DNA of 64,000 nucleotides from Gloeophyllum trabeum ATCC 11539. Taxonomy: Eukaryota; Basidiomycota; Agaricomycetes; Gloeophyllales; Gloeophyllaceae. The position numbers and the translations under genes are program-made. Under the pieces are notes generated by a model. That model was given only the letters and a program-made list of their open reading frames with translations, was not told the origin of the DNA and searched no databases. Shown piece after piece: positions 1 to 13,289 of this stretch; the first letter of the stretch is position 1; each line of letters starts with the position of its first letter. Location of the stretch: assembly GCF_000344685.1 (NCBI RefSeq), contig NW_006920427.1:62001-126000 (forward strand), in the 5' to 3' direction.

Positions 1-1646
1 TCGGGTGGTGGTATCGAATCGGATATCCCACTGTAAGAATATCATGCAGCTCTATTTCGAGGTCTCGACTCCTGTCACCTTTACAGCACCTGACGGAGGC
101 TTCGGAAACCAGACACTGCTTCATCTCACCTCGTCGGGTCCTGCAAGCACGACGGACAGCATGAGAGGGGGTGAATGTGATATTTCACCTCGGTTCTTTC
201 TGCGGCGCTTTGGCTGATCCAAGGTCCATCCGCGACAGCAGAATGATTGCGAAGATCCTGGTTAGGTGCCCATGAAATGACGATGCAATTTGAGCGGTTG
301 AGGCATACTAGTAAGAACTTCCAGACACGACGGAACTTCAGTAAGACGTCCGGAAGCACTTGCGGGACTTGAGAAATCTGCGAGTTCGTATAGCTTCGCA
401 GGTACACAGGGATGTCGAACTGCGGCAACCCTGGTGACCTTGACAGATACTCTGGTCCCTTGAGCACGTCACCACAAGGAGGAGGCTCTCTAGAATCCCG
501 CAAGCACGAAGTTCCCAGTGGCATCGTGGCAAGCTAAACAAGGGCGAAGGTTCCATTCCATGTATTGATTGTTGCCTAGGGTCCTCTGTGTCAACGGAAA
601 GAATATTGGTCGCCAGTGCAGAAAAGTCGATGAGGCTACAAGGTCCGAAATACACCTAGCTTTCCTTCATGTCGCGAAGATTTGTTCATCAGTCTCGCAG
701 CACTTGCCTGTCAACCGAAGCAGACCCTGCCTAAATCGGCCCTGCATGTCCCGTGTGTAGGCCTGGCCACAAATCCAGGTGAAATTTGAGGATTGTCAGT
801 CAAGAGCAGACTTCCACTATGTGCGTAAGCAGCGCTCAAACAGGAGGTACGTGTAGTCATGAGTGGGCTATGGTGCAGCACTGTGCGTCTTTGCTTGTTG
901 GGAGACATCATCAGCTTCTTGTTTAACTATCAGAACATGACAGTGAGCGCGTACCTGTCTGTTGTATACATTAGGTGCTCTCACAGATTTCGCACCGGAT
1001 TCAAAAGTCCGTCTGATCTAGAAAGCTGTGCCCAGTAACCCCGTGTTACCAAATGACCTCATAAACTCCAGGTTCATAAAGACGGCGAGTCAGTATGACA
1101 TTTTCTGTCGATCTTGGCAAGGCGTGTTAGAGCTACCCGAGCAGCTGCATTCGCCGTCAAGCAGGTCCATCCGCAACTCTGGCGTCTCGATAGTAGCGTG
1201 GCGGTGGATGAAGCTGGAATCGCTTGACGGGACCTGACCAGAACCTATTCCAGACTTGATGATTTCCCCAAATAGATCGGACGCCGACGAGCCAGAGGCG
1301 ATGACAGAGATCCTTGTTTTGCGCAACATACCGGAAAGACCGACGACCGTCATTTATTCATCCTCAAACATATGATGAGGTGGCGCGACCGACTCGCGAC
1401 GCAGCAGATTTTCAGGCTCGATGCGAGCGCCAAGAAGTAACGATAAGCCAGAAGAATAGGCCTGATGGAGAAGGCCAGGCGAACAGGTGAATCTCGGATC
1501 CGTGCGCGTGCTTATATAGCCTCCGCAGCTATAAATGATGAATTCTTCTGTGCATGCTATTCTTGCGCGCTCGTTCACCTTCTCGGTTCTGAAGTTTGTT
1601 TCAAGAGGCAAAGAGGCAGCCGCAAACTGCAACGACCTACAACCGG
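1..1646. other. Unassigned stretch upstream of the GT90 gene
   Basis: No gene is supported here. Overlapping minus-strand open frames at about 126-655 contain a leucine- and valine-rich segment (about 250-420) vaguely reminiscent of the repeat part of fungal F-box proteins, but no F-box, clear start or consistent splicing was found. The last 140 bases hold the promoter of the next gene. Confidence 0.3.
1513..1518 (+). promoter_or_regulatory. TATA element of the GT90 gene
   Basis: TATATA lies about 130 bases before the chosen ATG at 1647, a normal distance in fungi. Functional use is inferred from position only. Confidence 0.45.
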
Positions 1647-3932
1647 ATGGATTCGCGGGCTGGTGACGGTGGCTGGAAGGAAATCGGGCCAAACAAGCGC
1701 AAACCGTCATTGCTGTCAGCCTGGCTGTCACGTTCGCCGCGCTGGACCAACGACTTGGAACGCGGCCGGAGAGCAAACGGTCTGTCTGCTCTCGCCAGCA
1801 TGCACTCGCTCGACTCCTGGGCTTCACGACGCGGCTTAATATTTGTATTTGTGGTCTTCTTCATTTCCGTGCAGTGCGGCGTCTTTGCGGGATACAGAAG
1901 CGAGGGAACGCCTCAGAAATGGCTGTCCGTGGACGCGATTAGGCTTGGCGGAGCCGGGATGCACGACCATCCCATCCCGAAGCTGATGGCAGACGCGGAG
2001 GAGAAGTTCAAGGCAAAGCTGGCTAGGCAGAGTACGACGTTGGACGCTGCGGTTGCGGAGTATCGGAGGCGCTACACCAGGGAGCCGCCCAAGGGATTCG
2101 ACGCATGGTTCGCGTTTGCGCAGAAGAATGGTTTCAAGATGATGGATGAGTTTGATGGGCTGATGGAGGACTTTGAGCCGTTTCATGCACTTTCGGGGGT
2201 CGAGTTCAGGCGGAGGGTACAGCAGGTGAGTAGCCTCCCTATACATCTTTCTTCTACGTTAAGACCGTCGTTAGGTCAGTTCGTTACCTTCCATCGACAT
2301 CGTCCGAGTGCGGAACGGAAAAGGTTCCGCAGTCAACATGGAGAAGGGCTTTGACGATTCTGAAGCGAGTGCTCGTGCCCATGGATTCAGACGAATGATC
2401 GAGCCATTTCAAAGCACAGTATGTATCCAGAAGCATACATTATCAGTATTAACCCACATGCTTCCAGCTACCCGACCTAGATTTTCCCATTAATGCAAAG
2501 GCCGAGGGCAGGATCCTAGTCCCCTGGGAGCACCAAAAGTACCCTAACCTCACCTATCAAGACTCCTCCGGCGGTGTAAAGTCCATGTTGGGCGACTTCA
2601 CTCCCGACTGGCGCGGCACCGGCAACGTCTGGGAGGCGTACCGGCGTACCTGTGACCCGGCGAGCGCGGCGCGGCGCGTCTTCAGCTCGCTCCGACCGTC
2701 AGTCGTCAACCGGACGACGCGGGCGCTCTACTCGGTCGAGTCGGACCCCGCGCAGGAGTTCTCGTTCGCCGAGAGCACCGACGCAAACTACTCGTTTTGC
2801 GAGAACCCGTGGGCGCATTACTACCAGGGCCACTTCTTCTCGGACTGGCGCACGATTCCGGTGCTGTATCCCGTGCTGTCGCCCGCGAAGAGCGTCGGTT
2901 TCGGCGATATCAAGATTCCGAGCCATTACTATCATGGGTCGACGCCGAAGTACACGTATGGCTGGGACTCCGTGAATATGATCCTGAAAGACGTGGATGA
3001 CATGGAGATGCCCTGGGAGCATAAGACCGACAAGATCTTTTGGAGGGGTGCTACGACCGGCGGTGGAAGCTCGCCTCCTGGTTTTTCGCACCAATACCAG
3101 CGTCAACGGTACGTCACCTGATGAAATCTGGACTTACAGCTTACTGATCAATTTCGCCAGGTTTGTCAAGATGGTGAACGACATGTCCAAGACGGAACAC
3201 ACGGTCGTCTTCCCCGATCCCTCAGGCTCGGGCCAGTACCTGTCCTCGGTCGTGCCAGCTTCCGCGCTCAATAGCGAACTAATGGATGTGGCCTTCACCG
3301 TCGCTGTCGATGCGGACAACTATCCCGGCGGCTGGGAGGCTATGCAGCGGGAACTCCGGTTTTCCGACCCTGTACCGCTCGGTGAACATTGGGCGCACAA
3401 GTACCTAATAGATGTCGATGGGATGAGTTATTCGGGGCGGTTCATGGCCTTCTTGGCTTCGGACAGCGCTGTCATCAAGTCGACGGTCTATCAGGAATTC
3501 TTCTCAGACTGGATACAACCTTGGTAAGTACCAGCACTACTGCCTCCTGAAAGTCTCGTCCTGAGTATGATGGTATAGGCTCCACTTCATCCCTCTTTCT
3601 TCGACGTACAAGGAGATCTACAACATCCACGCGTATTTCTCCGGACCATCACAGGCAGCGCTCGAGGCTGCCAACGTCACTTCTCCACATGAGCGGCCAG
3701 CTCTGCATGACGGTGACAGACGGCTACGTCGAATAGCTCGAGCCGGGAAGCACTGGAAGCGCATCCTTGGGCGAAAGGTAGACATGGAAGGTGAGTCATG
3801 CGATGCTACTCTTTGTATACGATGCCGTGCTAATGGGCGCTCCGTCGTGCAGTCTATGTTTACAGGCTATGTCTGGAATACGCTCGTTTATGGGCTGATG
3901 ACCGGGATTCCATGAATTACGTTCCCTCATAA
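1647..3932 (+). CDS. GT90 family (CAP10-like) glycosyltransferase
   Basis: Six exons (1647-2225, 2275-2418, 2468-3108, 3161-3523, 3579-3790, 3853-3932) join in phase to a 672-residue protein. Residues 63-82 form one hydrophobic signal-anchor, so it is probably a Golgi type II membrane protein. The C-terminal half carries the Glyco_transf_90/CAP10 landmarks: FWRGATTGG, a block ending in YLIDVDGMSYSGRF, a serine/lysine block (SAVIKS) and a terminal YRLCLEYARLWADD segment. In this family, members transfer xylose or glucose to cell-surface or secreted glycans; Cryptococcus CAP10 is needed for capsule. The ATG at 1647 was chosen because it opens the longest in-frame exon 1; another ATG at about 1800 would still keep the anchor. 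The family call is firm, the donor sugar unknown. Confidence 0.88.
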
Positions 3933-5142
3933 GTTATTGCATTATTCTCTATAATTTCGGAGCATCCTAGACGACCTACATATCCATGCATGTATCAACA
4001 GATCATCACTATAATCCTTCTTTAGTTTTACATTGTCGTCGTCATACAGCATACCTACGAGCAGACTGTTGTACCTCGTGTTAAACATCCATCGACCACA
4101 GCTTAAACTGCGCTTTGTGCGAGGCTGATCATGAAGCGCTGAAGCTTGAGGCATCCGGATCCGCATCATGATTTGTCGGTGAATGAGATGTGGCGGGCAG
4201 CACAATGGACACAAACTGCCTTTCTTCCTGCCCACCATCATCGACACCGCGTGTATATCGGCCGCACCTCTGTTGTTTGCGGCACCGATTGTTGCTCGAT
4301 TAGCGTAGGTGCATACGGATCTGTATGCTGTGATCCGCTTGCAGGTTTAGTAGGCGCATATTGACGCTGCGCAAGCCTCGCGGTACGGAAGCACAACGAT
4401 CTGTGGCTTCAACTTGAACAATGGTAAGTTGTCTGATTATTCCGCCCAGTGCGTATAGCTGAACTCTCGGATCCAGTTGCTGGCTGTATTGGCCTTACCT
4501 GCCTGCTGCTCACAAGGGCTATCATGAATCCGTAGGGGAGGTATACATGTTTATACATGCTCCAACTGTATCTGCCTGCCGAACCCCCGAGCAACACGTT
4601 GCATCGGATTCACGCAATCGTGATCAACTCTGCAGGCTTCTTCTGTCCGTGGGCCTGGACTAAATGGTGCTTCTCGATAATCATGCCGACGAAGTTTTGT
4701 CCCTTGGTGTCGCCGACGGTGAACCCTTACATACACAAGACATAAGGGAAGACCACTTTCCATTCTTTTCATAGGTCTATCGTGCACAGGGGTCATCTGC
4801 TGTGTCTGGAACATCCTCGAATTGCATCGTTAGCTCCTTTGTGGGCAAGCTCCGAGTGACGTGGTGAACCTGCCTTTCACATGGCGAAAACACGCTGTTT
4901 GGGCGTGGCGCTTTCCTTGTCTCTATCGCAGATATCCCAAGTTATCTGCGCGCGGTTGCCATCGTTCTTTCTTCCCTTTACAAGCCGTGGCTCAAGCTCC
5001 TGCCTGCATCATAGCCTCTGGGGCTCTAAAACCAGCTTCCGGTTGTCCCTCTCTCTTGCCTTCCACTCTTTCCCACTGTATCCTCGATCGTCTTACGACC
5101 CTTCAACGCCCTTGACGTTTGATTGTGTGTTCTCCCTGCAGA
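3933..5142. other. Intergenic, apart from the possible small gene
   Basis: Apart from the small minus-strand candidate at 4610-4827, no coding pattern is convincing. The bases just before 5143 end in CTCCCTGCAG, which looks like a splice acceptor, so the next gene may have an intron in its 5' leader. Confidence 0.4.
4610..4827 (-). CDS. Possible two-exon small protein, unknown function
   Basis: I do not recognise this. On the minus strand an ATG at 4827 opens a 40-base exon (4788-4827). A 62-base intron (donor GTGCAC, acceptor GTAAG) leads in phase to a second exon (4610-4725) ending in TGA, giving 51 residues. The second exon reads naturally (VGDTKGQNFVGMIIEKHH, then QKKPAELITIA). There is no signal peptide or membrane segment. 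It may instead be the last exons of a longer gene, or chance. No homologue comes to mind. It sits between the GT90 gene and the 2OG-oxygenase-like gene. Confidence 0.3.
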
Positions 5143-6680
5143 ATGCTGCCGCTTACCACGTTCCCCGTGCCTGCGATGCCCTCGCCTGCACCAAGATCCA
5201 GACATGCATCCGAAAGCCCGCCTTTGCCCTTCGAGAGAAGTCCAAGTCTCTCAGACTTTGAGATTGAGCGTCCTGCGAAGACCCCTCATCGAGCGAACCG
5301 GCCGCTGCGACGATCGTCCGAATATGATCCAGAACAAGTGTTGCGCTCCGTTGCCGCAGTAATCGCGGCGAAGGCTCGTCCTACCACCGTATCTGGGCGG
5401 ATTCCAGTTGACCCCGCCCAACTGGTCCTCTTTTTCCGATCGAAGGTGTGTTGCCTGACATTATTCGCGGTGGCATAGACATTGACGATTTATAATAGAG
5501 CGGCATCACACATGCATTGGATTTCCCGATAGACGTTGAACATGACACACCTCCAGCACTCGACGTGCTGATAGCAGCATGCAAGCCGTACCCACCCACA
5601 GATGGCTCGGAGAATTATCCTGAAGCTATCTACTATCCTCCAAACCTCCCACTAACAGCCACATTAGAGATGGCTAATCACCCCATTCTCGACGCCGTCC
5701 GGAACACCCTTTTCCCTGCCTTACCAGTCGGCCATTATCTCGTCGCATTACGCGACAAGCTCGAGATAATCGTGACCGGTGGGAGGATGAGTCCGCAGCC
5801 GCGCACTCTTCGAAGCGATGGGCGGGTCGCTATGATTGTAGTGACGCTCCCAGTGCGCTTCCGCGGAGGCAACCTCGTCGTACGAGACGCGGAGGGGAAT
5901 CCAGAGAAGTTCCACGGCAGAGGCGGGAAGGTCGGCGACATGGAGTGGGTGGCTTTCCTTTCAGATTGTGATTACGAAACGGAGACGGTCGAGAAGGGAT
6001 GCAAAGTCTGCATCTCGTATGCCGTATACGTGAAGAGCCATGGACCATCGGGGCTCACTCCAGACCCCCTGATTACCCCGAGCATTCAGTTCCTCGATTT
6101 GCTCATCCCAATCCTCAATGTCACCCGCGGTCGGCAGATAGCGTTCTATCTGACGGGGGAGTATGGCGTTAATCCAGCCGAGCTCATTGCGGATTCCCTG
6201 GTGCCTAATGTACGTCTCCTTACCATGTCTTCGTGTTTGTAGCAGCACTTACCTATTCCCTTCTAGCTCAAAGGCGGTGATTCATTGCTTTACCACGCTT
6301 TGAAACTCTTCAAGTTAAGCCCTGAGCTACGGTGGACAGCGGGCGGCTATATCTGGCCTGTTGACCGGGCAGTGGAATGTGTGGACGAGATCGATGTCAT
6401 GGGCGGTGCACGCACACCTCTGGCTACCACGAACGGTTCTCGCCGTGCTGCAGCAGTGCGCGGAGCTTTCAGCGCTTACGGCGATGAAAGCAGCGACGTC
6501 TTGGACCTCCGGAGCAGGGTAGAAGACAGCGGCGCAATACCACTTGCAGAAGCAGACATTACGATCTTGACAGACTGGAACCAACCCGGACCCATCACAA
6601 GGGAGAAAGTCCCTTTCGTCTCGAACGGCACGCTGGAGAAGCTCATTGTCAATGTGCTCCTGGTCGTCTACGTGGCATGA
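5143..6680 (+). CDS. 2OG-Fe(II) oxygenase-like protein, iron ligands apparently missing
   Basis: Three exons (5143-5445, 5499-6209, 6267-6680) join in phase to 475 residues. Residues about 170-275 match the shape of a prolyl-4-hydroxylase-like 2OG oxygenase fold: a LVALRDKLEI strand, a GGRMSPQPRT turn (about 195-204), VVTLPVRFRGGNLVV, then WVAFLSDCDYETE (about 254-266) and KGCKVCISYAV. Active members carry HxD in the turn and a second His after the DC pair. Here the turn reads PQPRT and the later position is Tyr (DCDYE), so the usual 2-His-1-carboxylate triad is not visible. It may be a non-catalytic relative or use other ligands. The first 100 residues are serine/proline-rich. A second ATG lies 11 codons downstream. 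No neighbour indicates a pathway. Confidence 0.65.
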
Positions 6681-6979
6681 CATGATTTCCTTTCTACTTC
6701 GTTTTCTTGGGTTACATATATTATTATGGGCTGTACTCATCAACTGTACTACTAGCTTCTCCTTCATTCACGGACATGTACAGTAGTGCGCCAAATGCAT
6801 ATCTCACCAGTTGTCCGCACAGTATTCATGCAAGATGTAGCTCAATTCCTTATGATGTCGACGTCTCACATCGACTCAAGTCCATTGCATGCACTGTCAG
6901 ATAGGCTACAACCGAAAGCGAATGACCAATGAATTCTTTTGTAGCGGAAGCCTTTGTATACAATATTAGTTGGAGCGTA

Positions 6980-9761
6980 TTATGCAACAGCCGCCTTCGC
7001 CTGCGGTGCTTCACTGAAACCATAGTTCTCACCCTTGACGAATGATCGTGTGCACTGCGCCATCGTCACAGAACTGTGAAAGATCTAATCAGTCGCAGGT
7101 CTCTTACTAGGAGCAGAAGATACTCACGCTCTAGAGATAGGATCCGTCTGATAGAAATTGGTAATAGGTTTCCGGAACGGCTGACCAGACACCTTTGCAC
7201 TAGAGGTCTGGACAGCGAGGGTACTCAGACCAGTCAAGGCCACGTCTACTGACGTCGGTTCCACAACGTCATACCGAACCAACGTGGGGGAGATCTCCCA
7301 CATACGGTCACGCAAGCTAAGGACGTCGTCGTACGGTAATGGGGAGCCCACTATCTCGGACAGTGCGCTATTAATTACTCGTGTAAGCATCGCGATTGCG
7401 TCTCCACCGGAAATGAAACCATACCGAATGATCTTCCAGTCTTCACGCGAGGAGCCCGGAGGAGGCACGGCTGCGCGACCAAGCTGCGCCCGCCCTTCGG
7501 TGTTGATCCAGGTCATTGCCTTCTCGGTGTATGCAGAGCCAGGCAAGACGACATCAGCAAGTTGCGCTCCAAGGTCACCGTGGTGGCCCTGGTAAACGAC
7601 GAAAGCATCTTGAGGAATCGACTTGGGGTCGACCTCATCAGCATTCAGGAGGTATATAAATTTAGGTTTCGTCGTAGAAGCCTTCTTCGAAGGGACAAAG
7701 CCGATGTCGTATGCAGCCGCACGAGAAGCAACCTATGTGAAAGCAGCGGCAACGTCAGACCTGCACCACGCTATGGGGGGGGGGGGGATAATGAACTTAC
7801 GCGCTGTAAGACACTCAGACCCTGCCACTCAGGATTAAGCAGGGTACTCTTGTTCTTCTCGACGTATTTAGCCAGGCCATTGTACACAGCAGCACCGTCA
7901 GGGTGTTCATTCAGTGCACTTCCAACGATGATCAGGGGCTTCTTGGCCGACTGGAACTTTTTAGCGAACTCGCCCTTGCCGGCGATGAAGTCAGCCAAAG
8001 CCTTCGCGTCCGGTCCCAGGTAGTCGTAGCCATACGTCGTGTCTGCCCGCTCACCGATCAAGCCAACCTCGAGACCAGTGTGTAACCAACTTTTGCGGAT
8101 GCGAGAGTTCAGAACCGCGGCCTCGTGCCGAGGGTTGGTACCGACGAGGAGGATGACATCAGCTTCTTCTACCTTGGGTATCGTGGAGTTGAAGAGGTAG
8201 TTCGACCGGACATCTACGCCGTGTACGGGAGGAGCAGAACCATTGACCTGATCGAGAGCCAGATTGTCGGAGCCGAGTCGGTTGATGAGGTCCTTGAGTG
8301 CGACCAACGACTCAGTGTCCGCCAAATGTCCTGCAACGGCCTGGATCTCGTCGCCCTGCGCACCCGAGCGCGACAAGCCATTGGCAATGGCTGAGAGTGC
8401 GTCTTCCCATGCAGCGGGAACGAACCGGTCGCCTTCTTTGATCAGTGGCGTGGTCAACCGCTGGAACCTAAGACCATCGTACGCGTATCGGGTCTTGTCG
8501 CTAATCCACTCCTCGTTCACATCGTCATTGGTTCGCGGCTGCACGCGCATGACCACGACTCCGCGCGAGTCTACGCGGATATTCGAGCCCACAGCATCCA
8601 TGACATCGATCGACTCCGTGTGCTTCAGCTCCCACGGGCGCGCGTGGAACGCGTACGGCTTGCTGGTCAGGGCGCCGACGGGGCACAGGTCAACGACGTT
8701 GCCCGACAGCTCCGAGTCCATCGTCTTCTCGACGTACATGCCGATCTGCAGGTCGTTGCCGCGCCCGGTCGAGCCCAGCTCCTCGACGCCGGCGACTTCG
8801 TTCGCAAACCGGATGCAGCGCGTGCACTGGATACAACGGTTCATCGACGTCTTGACGAGAGGACCGAGGTTCTTGTCCTCAACCGCGCGCTTGCCGGCGA
8901 TCTCGTGGAAGCGTGTGCGGTCGGAGCCGTACCGCATGGACTGGTCTTGCAGGTCACATTCGCCACCCTGGTCGCAGATGGGGCAGTCTAGCGGGTGATT
9001 GGCGAGCAGGAACTCCATCACGCCCTCACTATGTGACAAATATTAAGTGACGCCACATTGCGAAATTATGAAGTACGTACCGAGCTTCGTGAACCATTGG
9101 AGTGTTGGTCCACACCTTTGAACCAGGCATTGCGGGCATCGCGCTTCTTATATTTCAGAGAAATTTCTTGGTGTAGGCTAGGAGTGCACTCACCATGATG
9201 CGACCGGCTTGGGTGACCTCTCCACCTCTACCAAGCACATACTGAATAATAGTTGAGTACTAGAAGAAGTGATCATACGCAATTACATACCGACAGTTTC
9301 CTGCGATCGCCAGCCTTCATTCATGTTCAATACAGCTAGAATCCAAGAGAGATACAATTACCCTTACCTGTCATGGTAGCAAAATCTAGGCAAGATTCGC
9401 GCTTGAGCCAGACAAGACTATCGTTAATACCTGCGGACATACCGTGGTATGACCGCGCCGGCAGCTTCGCATGCCTGAATCAGAGCAGACCCTGATACAA
9501 ATCGCCCGTCAGCGAGTCCCTCAACCCTTCGTGACTTCATGCATACCCTGTGGTACCGTGACCTCCTTGCCGTCTACTGTCAAAGTGATATCGGCCTGCC
9601 GAGGTGCGGTAGATGATATATGCCGTCGAACTGCATAACTACTCAACTTTTCGCCCAATTCACCGAGCGCTGTACGAAGACGTACCTCCGCTAGACGAAG
9701 CCGACGAGCAGACAACCTTTGCGAGGCGCCCAGAGGGCTGTCTTGAGGCCACTCGAAGCAT
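6980..9761 (-). CDS. NDUFS1: NADH:ubiquinone oxidoreductase 75/78 kDa subunit, mitochondrial precursor
   Basis: Ten exons join in phase to 762 residues: 9761-9686, 9630-9547, 9491-9443, 9385-9368, 9314-9291, 9241-9194, 9143-9081, 9028-7801, 7732-7128 and 7073-6980. The first 30 residues are basic and serine-rich, as in a matrix-targeting peptide (start [17 protein letters not shown]). Then follow the N-terminal ferredoxin-like [2Fe-2S] cysteines (ACEAAG, FCYHD, GNCRMC), the [14 protein letters not shown] region, the [10 protein letters not shown] 4Fe-4S motif and the long molybdopterin-oxidoreductase-like domain. This is the peripheral-arm electron-entry subunit of respiratory complex I. Start evidence: only this ATG, joined through a 55-base intron, connects in phase to the conserved [11 protein letters not shown] region. 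Exons 4 and 5 are only 18 and 24 bases. Confidence 0.96.
7776..7787 (+). repeat. Run of twelve G (C on the coding strand) inside an intron
   Basis: A G12 homopolymer lies in the 68-base intron (7733-7800) between exons 8 and 9 of the complex I subunit gene. On the coding strand it is a C12 run about 14 bases after the GT donor. Confidence 0.95.
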
Positions 9762-10544
9762 GCTCGAAGGAGAAATAAGAGAGAACGCTTGCCGCAGGGT
9801 CCTCAGCCCAGTTGACGACGTCAAAAGCAGCGTCCTCGTCGTTCAGCACAGCAATCAACGAGCAACCAACGACGGCGCTTGCATTCCGGATTCCCCCTTT
9901 CGACTGTGATCTGCTGACTAAACGCCCCTTTTACGGTAACTCTGGGTGTACGGCGCTAGCACTACAGGCCACAGCTTTCCGAGTCTCTTGCAGTCTCTTG
10001 CATTCTGCTATCCTCTGGTCGTTCTTTCTGCATGACATCGACTTAGGCCAGGAGCGAGGCCGAAATTAGAAATGCTATGATTTTGCGATTTTATACTTGC
10101 AACCGGTGTATCACCTCGTTTCGGTCGAATCTTTCGCTGGTCTTTCCAGGTGAACGAGGTTCAGTCTAGCGAAAGTATGTATGCATTGTGGACTATACGG
10201 GACAGTGTGCAGAGCGGCTCATCAAGAGGGAGAAGGGGGATTTTATCAGTTATGTGTATATCTTATCTACCTGTATGCAGGGGGACCTTGCTCGGTATCG
10301 ACCATATTACGACCAACGCCGAGGTCTTCTAATAACGAGTGTTCCGCTAAGCTTGTATCAAGAACGAGTACACCGTTTGGTCTTGAAGTTGAGCAGCGGG
10401 ATACGCTTCAAATGCGCACACTGGTTGTCCGAAGCTATAAGTAGTACCACATCGTGGCAATAGTAGAAGGATCGGCCCAAGGCCCTAGCACGCAACATCG
10501 TTACTGGCACACAACTCGTAGCTGCAGGAAATCCGAGTTCGACG
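9762..10544. other. Divergent intergenic region, no gene seen
   Basis: This separates the start of the minus-strand complex I gene from the plus-strand SDR gene, so it holds both promoters. Short open frames here lack recognisable protein character. No clear TATA was identified. Confidence 0.5.
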
Positions 10545-11875
<1,331 letters not shown>

Positions 11876-13289
11876 ATCTTCACCGAGGAGATAGTGGCGA
11901 GCTTGTTGTGCACCTTCCAGGCATAGCGCTAGTCCATAGGGCGTACATTGTCCCGTAGAAGTCCGAGTGAGTGCTCCCTCAACGAAATTCTTCTAGATAA
12001 TTTCTGGCGCAGGGGATTGTACCAACTTCCCTTCCTCTGAGAGATAACATGACCATCTCAGCACTTGCAGGAACAGAGGAGCCTCCGATTCCGTTGCCAC
12101 AAAGTCGCTACAATTAGGCACTGACCCACGTGGCATGAATAATCACATGCCAAAAGCCGGTGAATCCTGAGCGAGTTTTGAGATCGAGACGGCGCTGCGC
12201 AAGAAGTTTCTTGGTGGTTGACACCATGTCGGAATCATGATCATGAACGATCTCCCTTATTAACGGAGTCCAGCTGTATCGAGGAACGTGTGCAGGTTGG
12301 TGTGCGGCGCATGTTCCTCACTTGTACGGCAGGGCGTACAAGTAGGAGCATTCTCCGTACCTCAGATATTGCCCGGCTTCCGAGAAACGGGGCTGTGTGT
12401 TATTGCCCGGTTCACTGCAGCTCAACCCAGAGAGGCATGTCACTGCGCGATGCGGCGAGTAATCTCTCTCGGCACTGAGGCGTCAAAGTTAACCCGCGAC
12501 GATATCTAACCGCCGGCGGTTGTCCCTCAGTATCCCGGGCACCTTCTGGCGACGAGCGGCCAGAGGTACGTTCCATGCACGCCGAAGCTCATGGTCAATT
12601 TCCTGGAGTAGCTGACCGCCGACAGCGTCCTTCATGTTTAGCTGTTTTCCGATTACATCTAAACTTCCCCTCTCCAGCACTCTTTTGTCCATGCAGTTGC
12701 CTCGAGCTCCCCGAGAGTGGCAGTATCTGCTTCCGCCGGAGAACGACATCTCCGACTCGCGTGGCAGCCTCACGGATCAACCAGAACGGGCCTCTATCCA
12801 GGCACTCCGAGTCTCCGACGCCAATCATCTAGATCCTCGATATCCAAACACTTATCGCATTATCACATGCTTCGAGTTCACGCCGCACAGGCGTTCCCGG
12901 TTGGCTCGACAAGTCGCAGAAACCAGGCTCGGGAGGCTGCTTTGTGTTCCAAAGCACGCCTATTCCGTCGATATGCATCTCGTATCATCGAAACATCACT
13001 TGCATGTGTTTCTGACCGGTCCCCGCGCATGCACCATGAAGCACGGCGGCGTGAAGGCAGCGTTTGGAAGAAGAAGAAGGACGACCGAATAAACAGACTC
13101 TGGCCCGAAGCCGCAAGATGTCTGCCAGGCTCTAGAATGCTTCTAATCTCTGCTGCGTAATCGCGCGAATGGCCAAATTTTTCGACTCTTGTCCTTTCGT
13201 ATAAATGCCGGGCGCCAGTCTTTTCTCATGTCAGTATCTATTCACTCCCTCCCAGGACTGCAGATCGCTTGACTGTCTAGCTGACAGCC
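11876..13289. other. Intergenic region with the PDR transporter promoter
   Basis: No gene is supported. Overlapping open frames at about 12.2-13.1 kb have no recognisable domains or start context. The 1.4 kb length suits a long regulated promoter for the drug-efflux gene that follows. Confidence 0.45.
13201..13207 (+). promoter_or_regulatory. TATA box of the first PDR transporter
   Basis: TATAAAT lies 83 bases before the ATG at 13290. TATA-containing promoters are common on inducible PDR transporter genes; use here is inferred from sequence and distance. Confidence 0.5.

Noticed and set aside
8264..8998. Plus-strand 244-codon frame
   Set aside because: Exact antisense of the large complex I 75 kDa exon, which has strong family motifs.
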